Shown: positions 1-8,588, numbered from the stretch's first letter. The stretch is DNA of 39,240 nucleotides from DATKEG01 sp035544515 (GCA_035544515.1 DATKEG010000166.1:1-39240); one strand, 5' to 3'. The notes: generated by a model from the letters alone, not told the origin. Translations and numbers: made by a program.

Positions 1-991
1 CCAGCACGCGCGGCTGCAGCACCTGCCCGCACCCGAAGGCGAGGAGCTGCCGGGTCAGGGACGCCGCGTGGTCGGCCGCCTTGCGGATCTCCAGCAGGTT
101 CCGGCGCCGCCGGTCCCCGTCCTCCATCGTGCGCAGCGTCAGCTCGGTGTAGCCGAGGATGACGTTGAGGACGTTGTTGAAGTCGTGGGCCACCCCTCCC
201 GCCAGCCGCCCCACCGCGTCCATCTTCTGGGCCTGGCGGACCTGCTCCTCGAGCAGCCTGCGTTCGGTGACGTCGTGGACGGTGACCAGGCGGACGCGGC
301 GGCCGCCGAGCTCCACGCCGCGCCCGGTGACCTCCACCTCGAGGAGGCTCCCGTCCTTCGTCCGGTGGCGCGAGGTGTGCGGCTCGGGCTCGCCGCCTTT
401 CCCCAGCTTCTCCACCTGCTCCTGCAGCGCCTGCAGGTCGGCCGGGACGCGCAGGTCCCGCACCGTCATGCCCAGGAACTCCTGGCGCGTGTATCCGTAG
501 CGCTCGACAGCCGCGCCGTTGGCGGCGAGGATGGCGAGCGTCTGCGGGTCGTACACCAGCATCGGGAAGGGGTTGGACTCGAAGAGCGCGCGGTAGCGCT
601 GCTCGCTCTCGCGCGCCGCCCGCTCGGCCTCGCGGTGCCGGCGGACGTACGTGTTCATCCGCCCCAGCACGGCCACCCAGATCGTCACCAGCACGGGCGT
701 GCCCAGGCCACAGGCGGCCAGCACCAGCAGCAGGCGCCGGCGCTCGCTGGCCAGGCGCGCCGCGGCACGCTCTTGAAGCGCGGCAAGCTCGGCCGGCCGT
801 TCCCCCGCGCCCACCCGCTCCTGGAAGTCCAGGCGGCGGGCGTCGAATCTCAGCCAGGCGTGTCCGGCGACGAGCGCGAGCAAACCGGCGGTCAGGACGG
901 CGACGACGGCGGTCGTGCGCAACGTCAGGCGTGGAAAGGCGTCGCCGACTGCGGCGTGCGAGGCTCCGTCCTCCGGCGACACCCGATCCAC
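1..991 (-). CDS. PAS-domain sensor histidine kinase (C-terminus beyond window)
   Basis: Membrane-anchored sensor kinase read on the minus strand and cut by the left edge. Two hydrophobic segments lie near the N-terminus (a TAVVAVLTAGLLALVAG stretch, then LLLVLAACGLGTPVLVTIW), separated by about 40 charged residues. A PAS domain follows (RYRALFESNPFPMLVYD onward, ending in HDVTERR) and then the phosphoacceptor H-box at 173-193, whose core is VAHDFNN. The ATPase domain would lie left of base 1. The DFNN-type H-box is typical of PAS-coupled and hybrid kinases. The start is uncertain: the frame opens after a stop at 1037-1039, has no ATG, and GTG at 991 is the first reasonable start. It follows mdh by 128 bases. 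The signal and partner regulator cannot be told from this fragment. Confidence 0.85.
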   Translation of the reverse strand, partial: MDRVSPEDGASHAAVGDAFPRLTLRTTAVVAVLTAGLLALVAGHAWLRFDARRLDFQERVGAGERPAELAALQERAAARLASERRRLLLVLAACGLGTPVLVTIWVAVLGRMNTYVRRHREAERAARESEQRYRALFESNPFPMLVYDPQTLAILAANGAAVERYGYTRQEFLGMTVRDLRVPADLQALQEQVEKLGKGGEPEPHTSRHRTKDGSLLEVEVTGRGVELGGRRVRLVTVHDVTERRLLEEQVRQAQKMDAVGRLAGGVAHDFNNVLNVILGYTELTLRTMEDGDRRRRNLLEIRKAADHAASLTRQLLAFGCGQVLQPRVL

Positions 992-1060
992 GCCACGGAG
1001 GAGTGCAATGGATGTGCCCGGCGGGACCCCCAGAGATCAGCGAGTTACGGCCACAAACGT

Positions 1061-1093
1061 GCCCGATTCGGGAGATCTTCCGCGAGATCGGGC
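1061..1093. other. Inverted repeat between mdh and the kinase gene
   Basis: GCCCGAT (1061-1067) and ATCGGGC (1087-1093) form a perfect 7-bp stem around 19 bases that themselves centre on the palindrome AGATCT. It lies about 27 bases downstream of the mdh stop on the minus strand, where a terminator or attenuator could sit. No T-run follows on that strand, so a Rho-independent terminator is doubtful. Confidence 0.35.
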
Positions 1094-1119
1094 CGAATTC
1101 TGGACGCCGCTTCGCGCGT

Positions 1120-2046
1120 TCAGAGCTTCAGGACGTCCACCAGCTCCTTGACGGCGGCCGCGGACCTGTGCAGGGCGGCCCGCTCCTGGTCCGTCAACTC
1201 GATCTCCCAGATCTTCTCCACTCCTCGCTCGCCGAGCTGCGCCGGCACGCCGACGTAGAGGTCGCGGATGCCGAACTCGCCCTCGAGGTAGCAGGCACAG
1301 GGCAGGACCTTGTGCTTGTCCTTCAGCACGGCGTCCACCATCTCGGCCGTGGCCGCGGACGGCGCGTAATAGGCGGAGCCCGTCTTGAGCAGCGAAACGA
1401 TCTCCGCGCCGCCGTTGGCGGTGCGCTTGACGATGGCGTCCACCTTGTCCGGCGGGAGCAGCTCGGTGATGGGAATGCCCGACACCGTCGAGTAGCGCGG
1501 GAGCGGCACCATGGTGTCGCCGTGCCCCCCCAGGACGAAGGCGTGCGTGTTCTCCACCGAGACGCCCAGCTCCATGGCCATGAAGGCGCGCATGCGCGCG
1601 CTGTCGAGCACGCCCGCCATGCCGAACACGCGGTGGCGCGGCAGTCCCGCGACCTTGTAGGCGACCTGGCACATGGCGTCGAGCGGGTTGGAGACCACGA
1701 TGAGGATGGCGTCGGGCGAGTGCTCGAGCGACTGCTCGGTGCACTCCCGGACGATCTTGTAGTTGGTGTTGAGCAGGTCGTCGCGGCTCATGCCCGGCTT
1801 GCGCGCGATCCCGGCCGTGATCACCACCACCTCGGACCCCGCGGTGTCGCGGTAGTCGTTCGTGCCCACGACGCGCGCGTCCGACCCCTCGACCGGGGTG
1901 GCCTCCATGATGTCGAGGCCCTTGCCCTGGGGCATCCCCTCGATGATGTCGATCAGCACCACGTCCGCCAGCTCCTTGTCCGCCAGGCGCTGAGCCAGCG
2001 TGGCCCCCACGTTGCCTCCGCCCACGACCGTGACTTTCCTGTTCAT
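1120..2046 (-). CDS. mdh: Malate dehydrogenase
   Basis: NAD-dependent malate dehydrogenase (308 aa), converting malate and oxaloacetate in the TCA cycle in the cytoplasm. The N-terminal Rossmann motif GGGNVG is at residues 9-14, with Asp33 in the position that binds the NAD ribose. Substrate arginines fit Arg81 and Arg87 in ARKPGMSR and Arg150. The catalytic pair is Asp147 and His174, the latter in GGHGDTMVPL. Length and the LDH-like sequence fit the bacterial tetrameric LDH-like Mdh class, in which Arg81 marks malate rather than lactate specificity. The ATG at 2046 follows a GAGGA ribosome binding site. It is 66 bases downstream of a membrane glycosyltransferase gene and shares a minus-strand run with icd, so two TCA enzymes are close together. 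Confidence 0.96.
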   Translation of the reverse strand: MNRKVTVVGGGNVGATLAQRLADKELADVVLIDIIEGMPQGKGLDIMEATPVEGSDARVVGTNDYRDTAGSEVVVITAGIARKPGMSRDDLLNTNYKIVRECTEQSLEHSPDAILIVVSNPLDAMCQVAYKVAGLPRHRVFGMAGVLDSARMRAFMAMELGVSVENTHAFVLGGHGDTMVPLPRYSTVSGIPITELLPPDKVDAIVKRTANGGAEIVSLLKTGSAYYAPSAATAEMVDAVLKDKHKVLPCACYLEGEFGIRDLYVGVPAQLGERGVEKIWEIELTDQERAALHRSAAAVKELVDVLKL

Positions 2047-2092
2047 TCCGTCCTCGGCGTCCTCTCCGTTTCCCTCCGCACCTCCGCGGTGA
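2045..2092. repeat. Degenerate GA-rich tandem stretch before mdh
   Basis: On the minus strand the mdh leader is a run of imperfect short units built on GGAGG, GGAGAGGACGCC and GAGGACGGA. The last unit supplies the mdh ribosome binding site. It resembles the degenerate GGACGC/GGAGG spacer repeats found between genes in many GC-rich bacteria. Low sequence complexity could equally explain it. Confidence 0.35.
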
Positions 2093-2112
2093 GAGGGCTC
2101 GCTGACGCGATC

Positions 2113-4209
2113 TTACTCTCGCGCCGGGGCGACCGTCATCCGCGTCACGAGGACGCCCTGGTCCGCGAAGGATCCGGACCCGTTCCAGCTCGGCGCGCGC
2201 AGCTCGACCACGAGCTCCCCGCCGGGCGCCGCCGGCGTGCGCAGGACGTAGGAGCGCACCTCGCGGTCGAGGGTGAACGCGGCCTCCGCCCCGCCCCGCA
2301 CGCGCACGCGCGCCACGGGGCGCTCGAAAGGCGACGGCGGCGGCGACCCCATCTCGAGGGTGACGTCGTAGGCGGGCGCCGCCTCCGGCGGGAGCAGGCG
2401 CAGCGTGGCCACTCCGCGGCTCCAGCGGTAACGACCCTCGTGCGGATGGAGGAAGTCGCGCGCGGCGCCGTGGTCGTCCCAGCCCAGGTGGATCTGCCAG
2501 GTCCGGGGCGCGGGCAGCTCGCGCCACGCCGCCTCGAGGGCCAGCCACGGATCGGCCGACCAGGCCACGCCGTTCGCCTGCTCCACGGCGGCGGGCACCT
2601 CGTCGGGCCGGCCCGCATCCTGCAGGAGGCGCGGCCGCACCAGGCGCGGGACCCACAGCCACGGGCGCAGCTTCGCCGCGTCCTCGAACGCGGCCAGGGC
2701 CTCGACGGGCCGGCGCGCCTCGGCCAGCCAGCGCCCGTAGGTGATCCACGGCCACGACGACCCGGGCGCGGCCGCCGCCGCTCGCAGCACGCGCGCCCGC
2801 GCCGCCTCCAGGTCGCCCTCCGCGATCGCTTCCCTGGCGGGGCCGATGAGCCGCGCGGCGCGCGAGGCCGCGCGCGCCGGCTCCAGGTAGGGGAAGAGCA
2901 CAAAGGCCACGAGGCCGGCGCCGAGGGCGAAGCCCAGCCACGCCCGCGCGCGCCGGCGCCGCTCCGGGCCGGCAAGGAGCGACAGGCCCCCAGCCGCGCC
3001 CGCGAAGACGAAGGGAACGAGCGCGCTGCGGTAGCGGATCTCGTTGTGGAAGACCACGACCACCATCAAGAGGAAGTAGCCCGACCACAAGAGGACGAGC
3101 GTCCGCGCCGGGTGCGGCCGGCCGGCGCAGACGAAAGCGAGGAACGGCGGCAGGGCCAGGCACAGCAGCAGGTCCTCGAGCGCGAGGGCGGTCCCGTGCG
3201 CCCAGCCCGCGCGCGCCTGCTGCAGCGTCAGGAGGCCGTGCAGGCCCTCCGGCCGCAGGAAGTGCTTGAAGTTGCTCCAGACCTTCGGCGGGAAGGCCTC
3301 CGGCCGCCGCGTGATCCCCCGCCACGCGAACTCCAGGGCGCGGGCGCGGCGGGCCGCGGGGCCGGGCTCCCGGTTGAGCAGGAGCTGCTGCACCGCGAAG
3401 CGACCCTGGTTCACGAACGAGTAATTGGCCCACACGTTGTAGACCGACACCGACTCGATCGGTGACGGATCGTCCATGACGAGCGCGTTGCGCGCGCTCC
3501 AGGGCAGCACCGGCGCGAGGCAGGCGAGAGCGACCACGCCCGCCGCCGGCCACGCGGCCGTGACCCGCCGCCGGGCCGTCCCCGGCGTCCGGCGGAACGT
3601 CGCCACGAGGCGCCAGAGCGCGACGAGCGGGACGAAGGCGAGCGCCACCGCCCGGGCGAGGGCGGACACGCCGAGCAGCACCCCGCCGGCCACGCTCCAC
3701 CGCCAGCCGCGGCCGCCGGCCGCGTCCTGCTCCGCGCCGCGCGCGAGGGCCACGATCGCGCCCACGAGGAGCACCGTCTGCACGTTCTCGGTCAGCAGGC
3801 GGCTCGGCAGCTCCACCGCGGGCCAATAGGCCGCGTAGGCCACGCCCGCCCACGCGCCGTGTCGTCCGGCGAACATCCGGCCCAGCACGCCTACGAGCAC
3901 CGCCACCGTGGCGTCGAACACGCACTGCACGACGTGCACCGGCAACAGGTGGTTCGGCCCGAACAGCTCCAGCACGCCGGCCATGAACCAGAAGTAGAGC
4001 GGCGCCAGCGTCCACAGCCCGCCCCACGTGCGCCAATCGTCGCTGGTCAGGATGAAGCGCCAGGGGTCGGGGTGCTCCAGGATCTGGAACGCGCCGCGGT
4101 AATAGTGGTAGGGATGCGCGAACAGCGGCGGCTCGTTCGCCACGAGCAGGAACCCGAGCCGCAGGCCCAGGGCCAGGACGAAGACCCACACCCACCAGGC
4201 GCCACACAT
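2113..4209 (-). CDS. GT-C type membrane glycosyltransferase with C-terminal soluble domains
   Basis: A 698-aa integral membrane protein with the layout of the GT39/PMT_2 (ArnT-like) family, which transfers sugars from polyprenyl-phosphate donors outside the inner membrane. It begins with an uncleaved hydrophobic helix, then a loop (HPYHYYRGAFQIL) where family members carry catalytic acids, then about ten predicted helices up to roughly residue 440. Residues 460-560 form an alanine-rich helical stretch resembling TPR units (LEAARARVLRAAAAAPGSSW, then PVEALAAFEDAAKLRP). The last 130 residues look beta-rich. The usual acidic DE pair is not obvious in the first loop, so activity and donor are uncertain. 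ATG 4209 follows GGCAGGG. It sits between icd and mdh with no clear metabolic link to either. Confidence 0.75.
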   Translation of the reverse strand: MCGAWWVWVFVLALGLRLGFLLVANEPPLFAHPYHYYRGAFQILEHPDPWRFILTSDDWRTWGGLWTLAPLYFWFMAGVLELFGPNHLLPVHVVQCVFDATVAVLVGVLGRMFAGRHGAWAGVAYAAYWPAVELPSRLLTENVQTVLLVGAIVALARGAEQDAAGGRGWRWSVAGGVLLGVSALARAVALAFVPLVALWRLVATFRRTPGTARRRVTAAWPAAGVVALACLAPVLPWSARNALVMDDPSPIESVSVYNVWANYSFVNQGRFAVQQLLLNREPGPAARRARALEFAWRGITRRPEAFPPKVWSNFKHFLRPEGLHGLLTLQQARAGWAHGTALALEDLLLCLALPPFLAFVCAGRPHPARTLVLLWSGYFLLMVVVVFHNEIRYRSALVPFVFAGAAGGLSLLAGPERRRRARAWLGFALGAGLVAFVLFPYLEPARAASRAARLIGPAREAIAEGDLEAARARVLRAAAAAPGSSWPWITYGRWLAEARRPVEALAAFEDAAKLRPWLWVPRLVRPRLLQDAGRPDEVPAAVEQANGVAWSADPWLALEAAWRELPAPRTWQIHLGWDDHGAARDFLHPHEGRYRWSRGVATLRLLPPEAAPAYDVTLEMGSPPPSPFERPVARVRVRGGAEAAFTLDREVRSYVLRTPAAPGGELVVELRAPSWNGSGSFADQGVLVTRMTVAPARE

Positions 4210-4231
4210 CCCTGCCCGCAGCGCCGTCGCG

Positions 4232-5620
4232 CTAGAGGTTGCCGATAATCGCAGCCGCGAACTCGGAGGTCTTGAGGACGGTCGCGCCCTCCATCTGCCG
4301 CTCGAAGTCGTAGGTCACGCGTTTCTGGCCGATCGTCTTCTCGAGCGCGCCCTCGATGGCGTCCGCGACCTCGCGCCAGCCCAGGTAGCGGAACATCATG
4401 CAGCCGGAGAGGATCACCGAGCCCGGGTTCACCTTGTCCAGGTCCGCGTACTTGGGCGCGGTGCCGTGCGTGGCCTCGAAGATGGCGTGGCCGGTCTCGT
4501 AGTTGATGTTGCCGCCGGGGGCGATGCCGATGCCGCCCACCTGCGCGGCCAGCGCGTCGGAGAGGTAGTCGCCGTTGAGGTTCGGGGTGGCGATCACGTC
4601 GAACTCCTTCGGCCGCGTGAGCACCTGCTGCAGCGTGACGTCGGCGATGGAGTCGCGCACGAGGACCTTCGACTTCCAGCGGCCGTCGCCGTGGGTGGGC
4701 CAGAGCGCCAGCGCCGCCTCCACTTCCTGGCGGACCTTGCCCTTCTGCTCGTCCGTCATGAGGTCGTAGCCGGGCTCGATGGCCCGGGCGTTGGCCTCCA
4801 CGGCGACGCCCGGATCCTTCTCCTTGTTGCCGAGGATCCAGCTCTCGCGCTCGGTCACCGTCTCCTCGCGGAATTCACGGGCGGCCAGGGCGTAGCCCCA
4901 GTCGCGGAAGGCGCCCTCGGTGAACTTCATGATGTTGCCCTTGTGCACCAGGTGCAGCGACCTGCGCTTGAACTCCAGCGCGTAACGGAGGGCCGCGCGC
5001 ACGAGCCGCTCGGTCCCCAGCCGGGAGACGGGCTTGATGCCGATCCCGCTCGTCTCCGGGAAGCGGATCTTCGTCACCTTCATCTCGGATTGCAGCCAGG
5101 CGATGAGCTTCTGCGCCTCCGGGGTGCCCGCGGCCCACTCGATGCCGGCGTAGATGTCCTCGGTGTTCTCCCGGAAGATGACCATGTCCACGTCCTGCGG
5201 ACGCTTGACGGGGCTGGGTACGCCCTGGAAGTAGCGCACGGGCCGCAGGCACACGTAGAGGTCCAGCTCCTGCCGCAGGGCCACGTTGAGCGAGCGGATG
5301 CCCCCGCCGATGGGAGTGCTGAGCGGACCCTTGATGCCGACCAGGTATTCGCGGAACGCGGCCAGGGTCTGCGCGGGCATCCACTCCTTCGTCCGGTTGT
5401 AGGCCTTCTCGCCGGCCAGGACCTCGAGCCAGGCGACCTTGCGGCGCCCGCCGTGGGCCCCTTCGACCGCGGCATCGAACACGCGCTGCGCGGCGCGCCA
5501 GATGTCGCGGCCGGTGCCGTCGCCTTCGACGAAGGGGATGACGGGCCGGTCGGGCACCTGGAGCTTGCCGCCGGAGATGCGGATGGACTCACCGCCCGGG
5601 GCAGGCTGGATCGAGGACAT
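4232..5620 (-). CDS. icd: NADP-dependent isocitrate dehydrogenase
   Basis: Cytoplasmic TCA-cycle enzyme (462 aa) that oxidatively decarboxylates isocitrate to 2-oxoglutarate. VIPFVEGDGTGRDIW at 27-41 is the family's N-terminal signature. Ser110 in IRSLNVALRQ matches the Escherichia coli serine that binds substrate and is phosphorylated by AceK. NTEDIYAGIEW follows. HGTAPKYADLDKVNPGS carries the Lys-Tyr pair that marks NADP preference in the E. coli enzyme. It is somewhat longer than the 416-aa E. coli protein, partly through an insertion around GNKEKDPGVAVEANARAIEPG. The gene begins 9 bases after serA and ends 22 bases before the membrane glycosyltransferase, so co-transcription is likely. 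No aceK gene is visible in the window. Confidence 0.96.
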   Translation of the reverse strand: MSSIQPAPGGESIRISGGKLQVPDRPVIPFVEGDGTGRDIWRAAQRVFDAAVEGAHGGRRKVAWLEVLAGEKAYNRTKEWMPAQTLAAFREYLVGIKGPLSTPIGGGIRSLNVALRQELDLYVCLRPVRYFQGVPSPVKRPQDVDMVIFRENTEDIYAGIEWAAGTPEAQKLIAWLQSEMKVTKIRFPETSGIGIKPVSRLGTERLVRAALRYALEFKRRSLHLVHKGNIMKFTEGAFRDWGYALAAREFREETVTERESWILGNKEKDPGVAVEANARAIEPGYDLMTDEQKGKVRQEVEAALALWPTHGDGRWKSKVLVRDSIADVTLQQVLTRPKEFDVIATPNLNGDYLSDALAAQVGGIGIAPGGNINYETGHAIFEATHGTAPKYADLDKVNPGSVILSGCMMFRYLGWREVADAIEGALEKTIGQKRVTYDFERQMEGATVLKTSEFAAAIIGNL

Positions 5621-5629
5621 GGCCGGAGT

Positions 5630-7213
5630 CTATCCCAGCCGCACCGCGCGGGCCTCGCGCACGCCCGGCACGCGGCGCACGGCGTCGAGGGCGTCCCCGT
5701 CGACCTCGTGGTCCACTTCGATCAGCATCACGGCGCGCCCGCTGCCGGGCTTGCGGCCGACGGTCATGCGGGCGATGTTGATGGCCCGTTCGCCGAGCAG
5801 GCTGCCGAGGTGGCCGACCACACCGGGCGTGTCGTCGTTCTTGATCAGCAGCAGGTGCCCCTGGGGGATCGCGTCCACTTCCACTCCGTCCACGTCGACG
5901 AGGCGCAGGTGGTTGCGGCCGAACAGCGTGCCCGCCACCGAGAAGTCGCTGTCGCTCGTCTTCAAGCGCAGGACCATGAGGTTCGAGAAGGCCACGCGCG
6001 CCGACGACGTGGACTCCACGACCTCGATCCCGCGCTCCGCGGCCAGCGACCGGGCGTTGACCAGCGTCGCGGACGGCGCCACGGGCTTGAGCACGCCGAG
6101 CATCGCCGCGGCCAGGATCGGCTGGGCGTCGATCTCCCGGAAGTCTCCGTAGAGGCCCATCTCCACGCGCTCCATGCTCCCGTCGCAGGCCTGGCCCAGG
6201 AACAGGCCGAGCCGCTCCGCCAGCTCCATGGCCGGCCGCACCTGGTCGTAGAGGTCGCCGGTGAGCGAGAAGAAGTTGACCGCGTGCTGGATGAGGCCAC
6301 CCTGGAGGAAGTCGCGCACCTGCTGCGCGATGTCGGTGCCGACGCGCTCCTGCGCTTCCGCCGTCGCGGCGCCGCAGTGGGGCATGGCCACCACGCGCGG
6401 GTGCCGGGCCCGGCGCCAGTCCACCGGAGGCTCCTGCGCGTGCACGTCGATCGCGGCCCCCGCCACCCGCCCCGTCTCGAGCGCCGCCAGCAGGGCCTCT
6501 TCGTCCACCAGGTCGCCGCGCGCGGCGTTCACGATGCGGACACCCGGCTTCACCTTGCTCAGCGCGTCCTTGCCGATCAGGTGGCGTGTCTCCCGGCTCA
6601 GGGTGGTGTGCAGCGTGATGAAGTCGCTCGTCTGGAGCAGCTCGTCCAACGTGAGCATCGGGACGTGCAGCCGCTCCGCCACCGCCGCCGAGACGAACGG
6701 GTCGTAGGCCACCACGTCCATCCCCAGCGCCTGGCCGCGCGCGCCCACCTCGCGGCCGATCCGCCCGAAGCCGACGACGCCCAGGCGCTTGCCGTGCAGC
6801 TCGACCCCCGCGAAGGACTTGCGGTCCCACTTCCCGGCCTTCATGGCGGCGTCGGCCTGCGGGATCTGGCGCGCGCAGGCGAACAGGAGGCCGAGGGCCA
6901 GCTCCGCGGTGGACACCAGGTTGCCGCCGGGCGAGTTCATGACCACGATGCCGCGTCGCGTGGCGGCGTCGAGGTCCACGTTGTCCACGCCCACGCCCGG
7001 CCGGCCGATGATGCGCAGGCTGGACGCGGCCGCGAGCACCTCCTCGGTGATCCGGCTGCCGCTGCGGATCATCAGCGCATGGTAGGGCGCGACCACCTGC
7101 GCCAGCTCGGCGGGCGGCATGGCCTTGCGCACGTCCACCTGCCATCCTTCCGCGGTCAGGATCCGCAGGCCGCGGTCGGTGATGCCTTCGAGGACGAGGA
7201 CCCGCGTGCTCAG
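5630..7213 (-). CDS. serA: D-3-phosphoglycerate dehydrogenase with ACT domain
   Basis: First enzyme of serine synthesis, oxidising 3-phosphoglycerate to phosphohydroxypyruvate. The catalytic domain starts at TRVLVLEGITDRG. The NAD-binding motif GVVGFGRIGREV, the catalytic-region motif NAARGDLVDEEAL and the catalytic-histidine motif PHCGAATAEA follow. A long C-terminal part ends in an ACT domain (HLLLIKNDDTPGVVGHLG) that usually senses serine. Length (about 527 aa) matches the long Bacillus/Mycobacterium SerA type. No ATG, GTG or TTG exists near the expected N-terminus. I placed the start at CTG 7213, which overlaps the TGA of the preceding aminotransferase (CTGA) and has GAGG 8 bases upstream. 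The next in-frame ATG would cut off the first strand of the domain. Confidence 0.93.
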   Translation of the reverse strand: MSTRVLVLEGITDRGLRILTAEGWQVDVRKAMPPAELAQVVAPYHALMIRSGSRITEEVLAAASSLRIIGRPGVGVDNVDLDAATRRGIVVMNSPGGNLVSTAELALGLLFACARQIPQADAAMKAGKWDRKSFAGVELHGKRLGVVGFGRIGREVGARGQALGMDVVAYDPFVSAAVAERLHVPMLTLDELLQTSDFITLHTTLSRETRHLIGKDALSKVKPGVRIVNAARGDLVDEEALLAALETGRVAGAAIDVHAQEPPVDWRRARHPRVVAMPHCGAATAEAQERVGTDIAQQVRDFLQGGLIQHAVNFFSLTGDLYDQVRPAMELAERLGLFLGQACDGSMERVEMGLYGDFREIDAQPILAAAMLGVLKPVAPSATLVNARSLAAERGIEVVESTSSARVAFSNLMVLRLKTSDSDFSVAGTLFGRNHLRLVDVDGVEVDAIPQGHLLLIKNDDTPGVVGHLGSLLGERAINIARMTVGRKPGSGRAVMLIEVDHEVDGDALDAVRRVPGVREARAVRLG

Positions 7214-8385
7214 GGACGCGACCTCGGGGCGGGCGGGTGGCGCAGGTAGGCCGCCTCGGCCGCGGCCAGGCCCGCGCCCAGTTCGAAGCGATGTCCGAGG
7301 CGCGAAAGCGCGATCTCGAGCGTGGCCAGCAGGCCGAGGACGTCGGTGGCGTCGTAGTAGCCGAGGTGGGCGATGCGGAGGATCTTCCCCTTGAGCGCGC
7401 CCTGCCCGCCCGCCACCGTCGAGCCGAACTCCGTCTTGAGCGCCTTCACGATGGCTCCGGAGTCGAGGCCCTCGGGCGGGTAGAGCGCGGTGAGCGCGTC
7501 GCCGTGGTGGCGCGGCGCGACCAGCGGCACGCGCAGGGCCGCCGCCGCCGCGCGCGTGGCCTCGGCCAGGACGGCCGCGTTGCCGACGAGCGCCTCCACC
7601 CCGCCCATGCCGTCCACGAAATCCAGCGCCGCCTTCAGCGCGACGACCAGGGAGATGGCCGGCGTGAAGGCGGACTCGCCGGCGGCCTGGGCCTTGCGCT
7701 CGCGGCGCAGGTCGAAGTAGAACCGGGGGGTCTTCACGGACTCGACCCGGTCCCAGGACCTCTGGCTCAGGGCCAGGAAGGCCAGGCCCGGGGGCAGGGC
7801 CAGCGCCTTCTGGCTGCCCACCACCACGACGTCCACGCCCCAGGCGTCGGTCTCGAGGCGCATGGCCCCGGCGCCGGAGATCGCGTCCACCACGAGCAGC
7901 GTGTCCCGCCCGCGGGTCACGCGCGCGATGGCCTCGACGTCGTGGGCGGCGCCCGTCGACGACTCGGAGAGCTGGACGAACACGGCGCGGATCTTCGGAT
8001 CGCGATCGAGAGCGTGCGCCACGCTCTCGGCGGAGACGGCCTCCCCCCAGGGGGCTTCGAGCACGCGCACGTCCATGCCGTAGGCGCGGCCGATGGCGGC
8101 CCAGCGCTCGCCGAAGTTGCCGGCGACGAGCGCCAGCATGGCGTCGCCCGGCGAGATCACGTTCGCCAGCGCGGCCTCCATCCCGCCGCTGCCCGAGCTG
8201 GCGAGCACGAGCACGTCGCCGCCGGTCTTCAGGAATCGCTGGAGGCCGGCCCGGCACTCCTTCATCACCGCGCGGAACTCGTCGGTGCGGTGGTGGAGGA
8301 TCGGCCGCGCCAGCGCCTCCTGCACCATGGGATGCAGAGGCGTGGGTCCCGGCGTGAACAGTCGCCGTTTGGCGATCACGCGCAC
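7210..8385 (-). CDS. Class V (PLP) aminotransferase, serine/alanine-glyoxylate type
   Basis: A 391-aa fold-type I PLP enzyme of the alanine-glyoxylate/serine-pyruvate aminotransferase family. The N-terminal FTPGPTPLHP is the family signature. HHRTDEF and SGSGGMEAALANV form the cofactor and substrate pocket, VVDAISGAGAM provides the PLP-binding Asp, and VVVVGSQKALALPPG carries the Schiff-base lysine. It overlaps serA by four bases, so the pair is translationally coupled. Position next to SerA suggests it works in serine synthesis, as the phosphohydroxypyruvate aminotransferase in place of SerC or in serine/glyoxylate exchange. That role is inferred from context; sequence alone supports only the family. 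Its start is the first gene after a 203-base intergenic region with candidate operators. Confidence 0.88.
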   Translation of the reverse strand: MRVIAKRRLFTPGPTPLHPMVQEALARPILHHRTDEFRAVMKECRAGLQRFLKTGGDVLVLASSGSGGMEAALANVISPGDAMLALVAGNFGERWAAIGRAYGMDVRVLEAPWGEAVSAESVAHALDRDPKIRAVFVQLSESSTGAAHDVEAIARVTRGRDTLLVVDAISGAGAMRLETDAWGVDVVVVGSQKALALPPGLAFLALSQRSWDRVESVKTPRFYFDLRRERKAQAAGESAFTPAISLVVALKAALDFVDGMGGVEALVGNAAVLAEATRAAAAALRVPLVAPRHHGDALTALYPPEGLDSGAIVKALKTEFGSTVAGGQGALKGKILRIAHLGYYDATDVLGLLATLEIALSRLGHRFELGAGLAAAEAAYLRHPPAPRSRP

Positions 8386-8408
8386 GCCCGCCGGACGCCC
8401 CGCCGGCG

Positions 8409-8460
8409 TCCACAGAAACTGTGGAAAACCTTGTGGAAACTTGGCGACTTACGTTCGTAA
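8409..8460. promoter_or_regulatory. Candidate operator cluster upstream of the aminotransferase-serA run
   Basis: This AT-richer part of the 203-base gap holds a 7-bp hairpin (TCCACAG 8409-8415, CTGTGGA 8419-8425), two direct copies of TGTGGAAA 12 bases apart (8420-8427 and 8432-8439) and the perfect palindrome TTACGTTCGTAA (8449-8460). It lies 24-75 bases before the ATG at 8385, where regulation of the minus-strand operon is expected. The last palindrome has the shape of a TetR-type operator half-site pair. No convincing -35/-10 pair could be fixed. Confidence 0.45.
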
Positions 8461-8552
8461 ATCATTGTCCCCCGAAAACTTCGAGCATTTTGCACTTTGT
8501 GACAGCAGCATGACGGAGGCACGCGATTTGCGTTATTGGCGATCCGCGCGGC

Positions 8553-8569
8553 CGGGTCGCGCAGACCCG
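8553..8569. terminator. Hairpin 20 bases after the cysteine desulfurase gene
   Basis: CGGGTC (8553-8558) pairs perfectly with GACCCG (8564-8569) across a 5-base loop, and the flanking GGC/GCC can extend it with a bulge. It lies directly downstream of the minus-strand stop at 8589. No T-tract follows on the minus strand, so efficient intrinsic termination is uncertain. Confidence 0.4.
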
Positions 8570-8588
8570 CGCCGTTCGCGGCGAAAAC

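Noticed and set aside
931..7249. Long plus-strand reading frames opposite mdh, icd and serA (for example 931-3465 and 4466-7249)
   Set aside because: They are rich in His, Arg, Gly and Ala, lack domains and mirror well-supported minus-strand genes; GC-rich DNA produces such antisense frames.
7214..8413. N-terminal extension of the serA frame to 8413
   Set aside because: It is the aminotransferase gene in another phase, Arg/Gly/Pro-rich and domain-free; serA sequence starts at about 7213.
8420..8439. TGTGGAAA pair as DnaA boxes or a replication origin
   Set aside because: They differ from TTATCCACA, there are only two or three, and no dnaA, dnaN or AT-rich unwinding tract is nearby.
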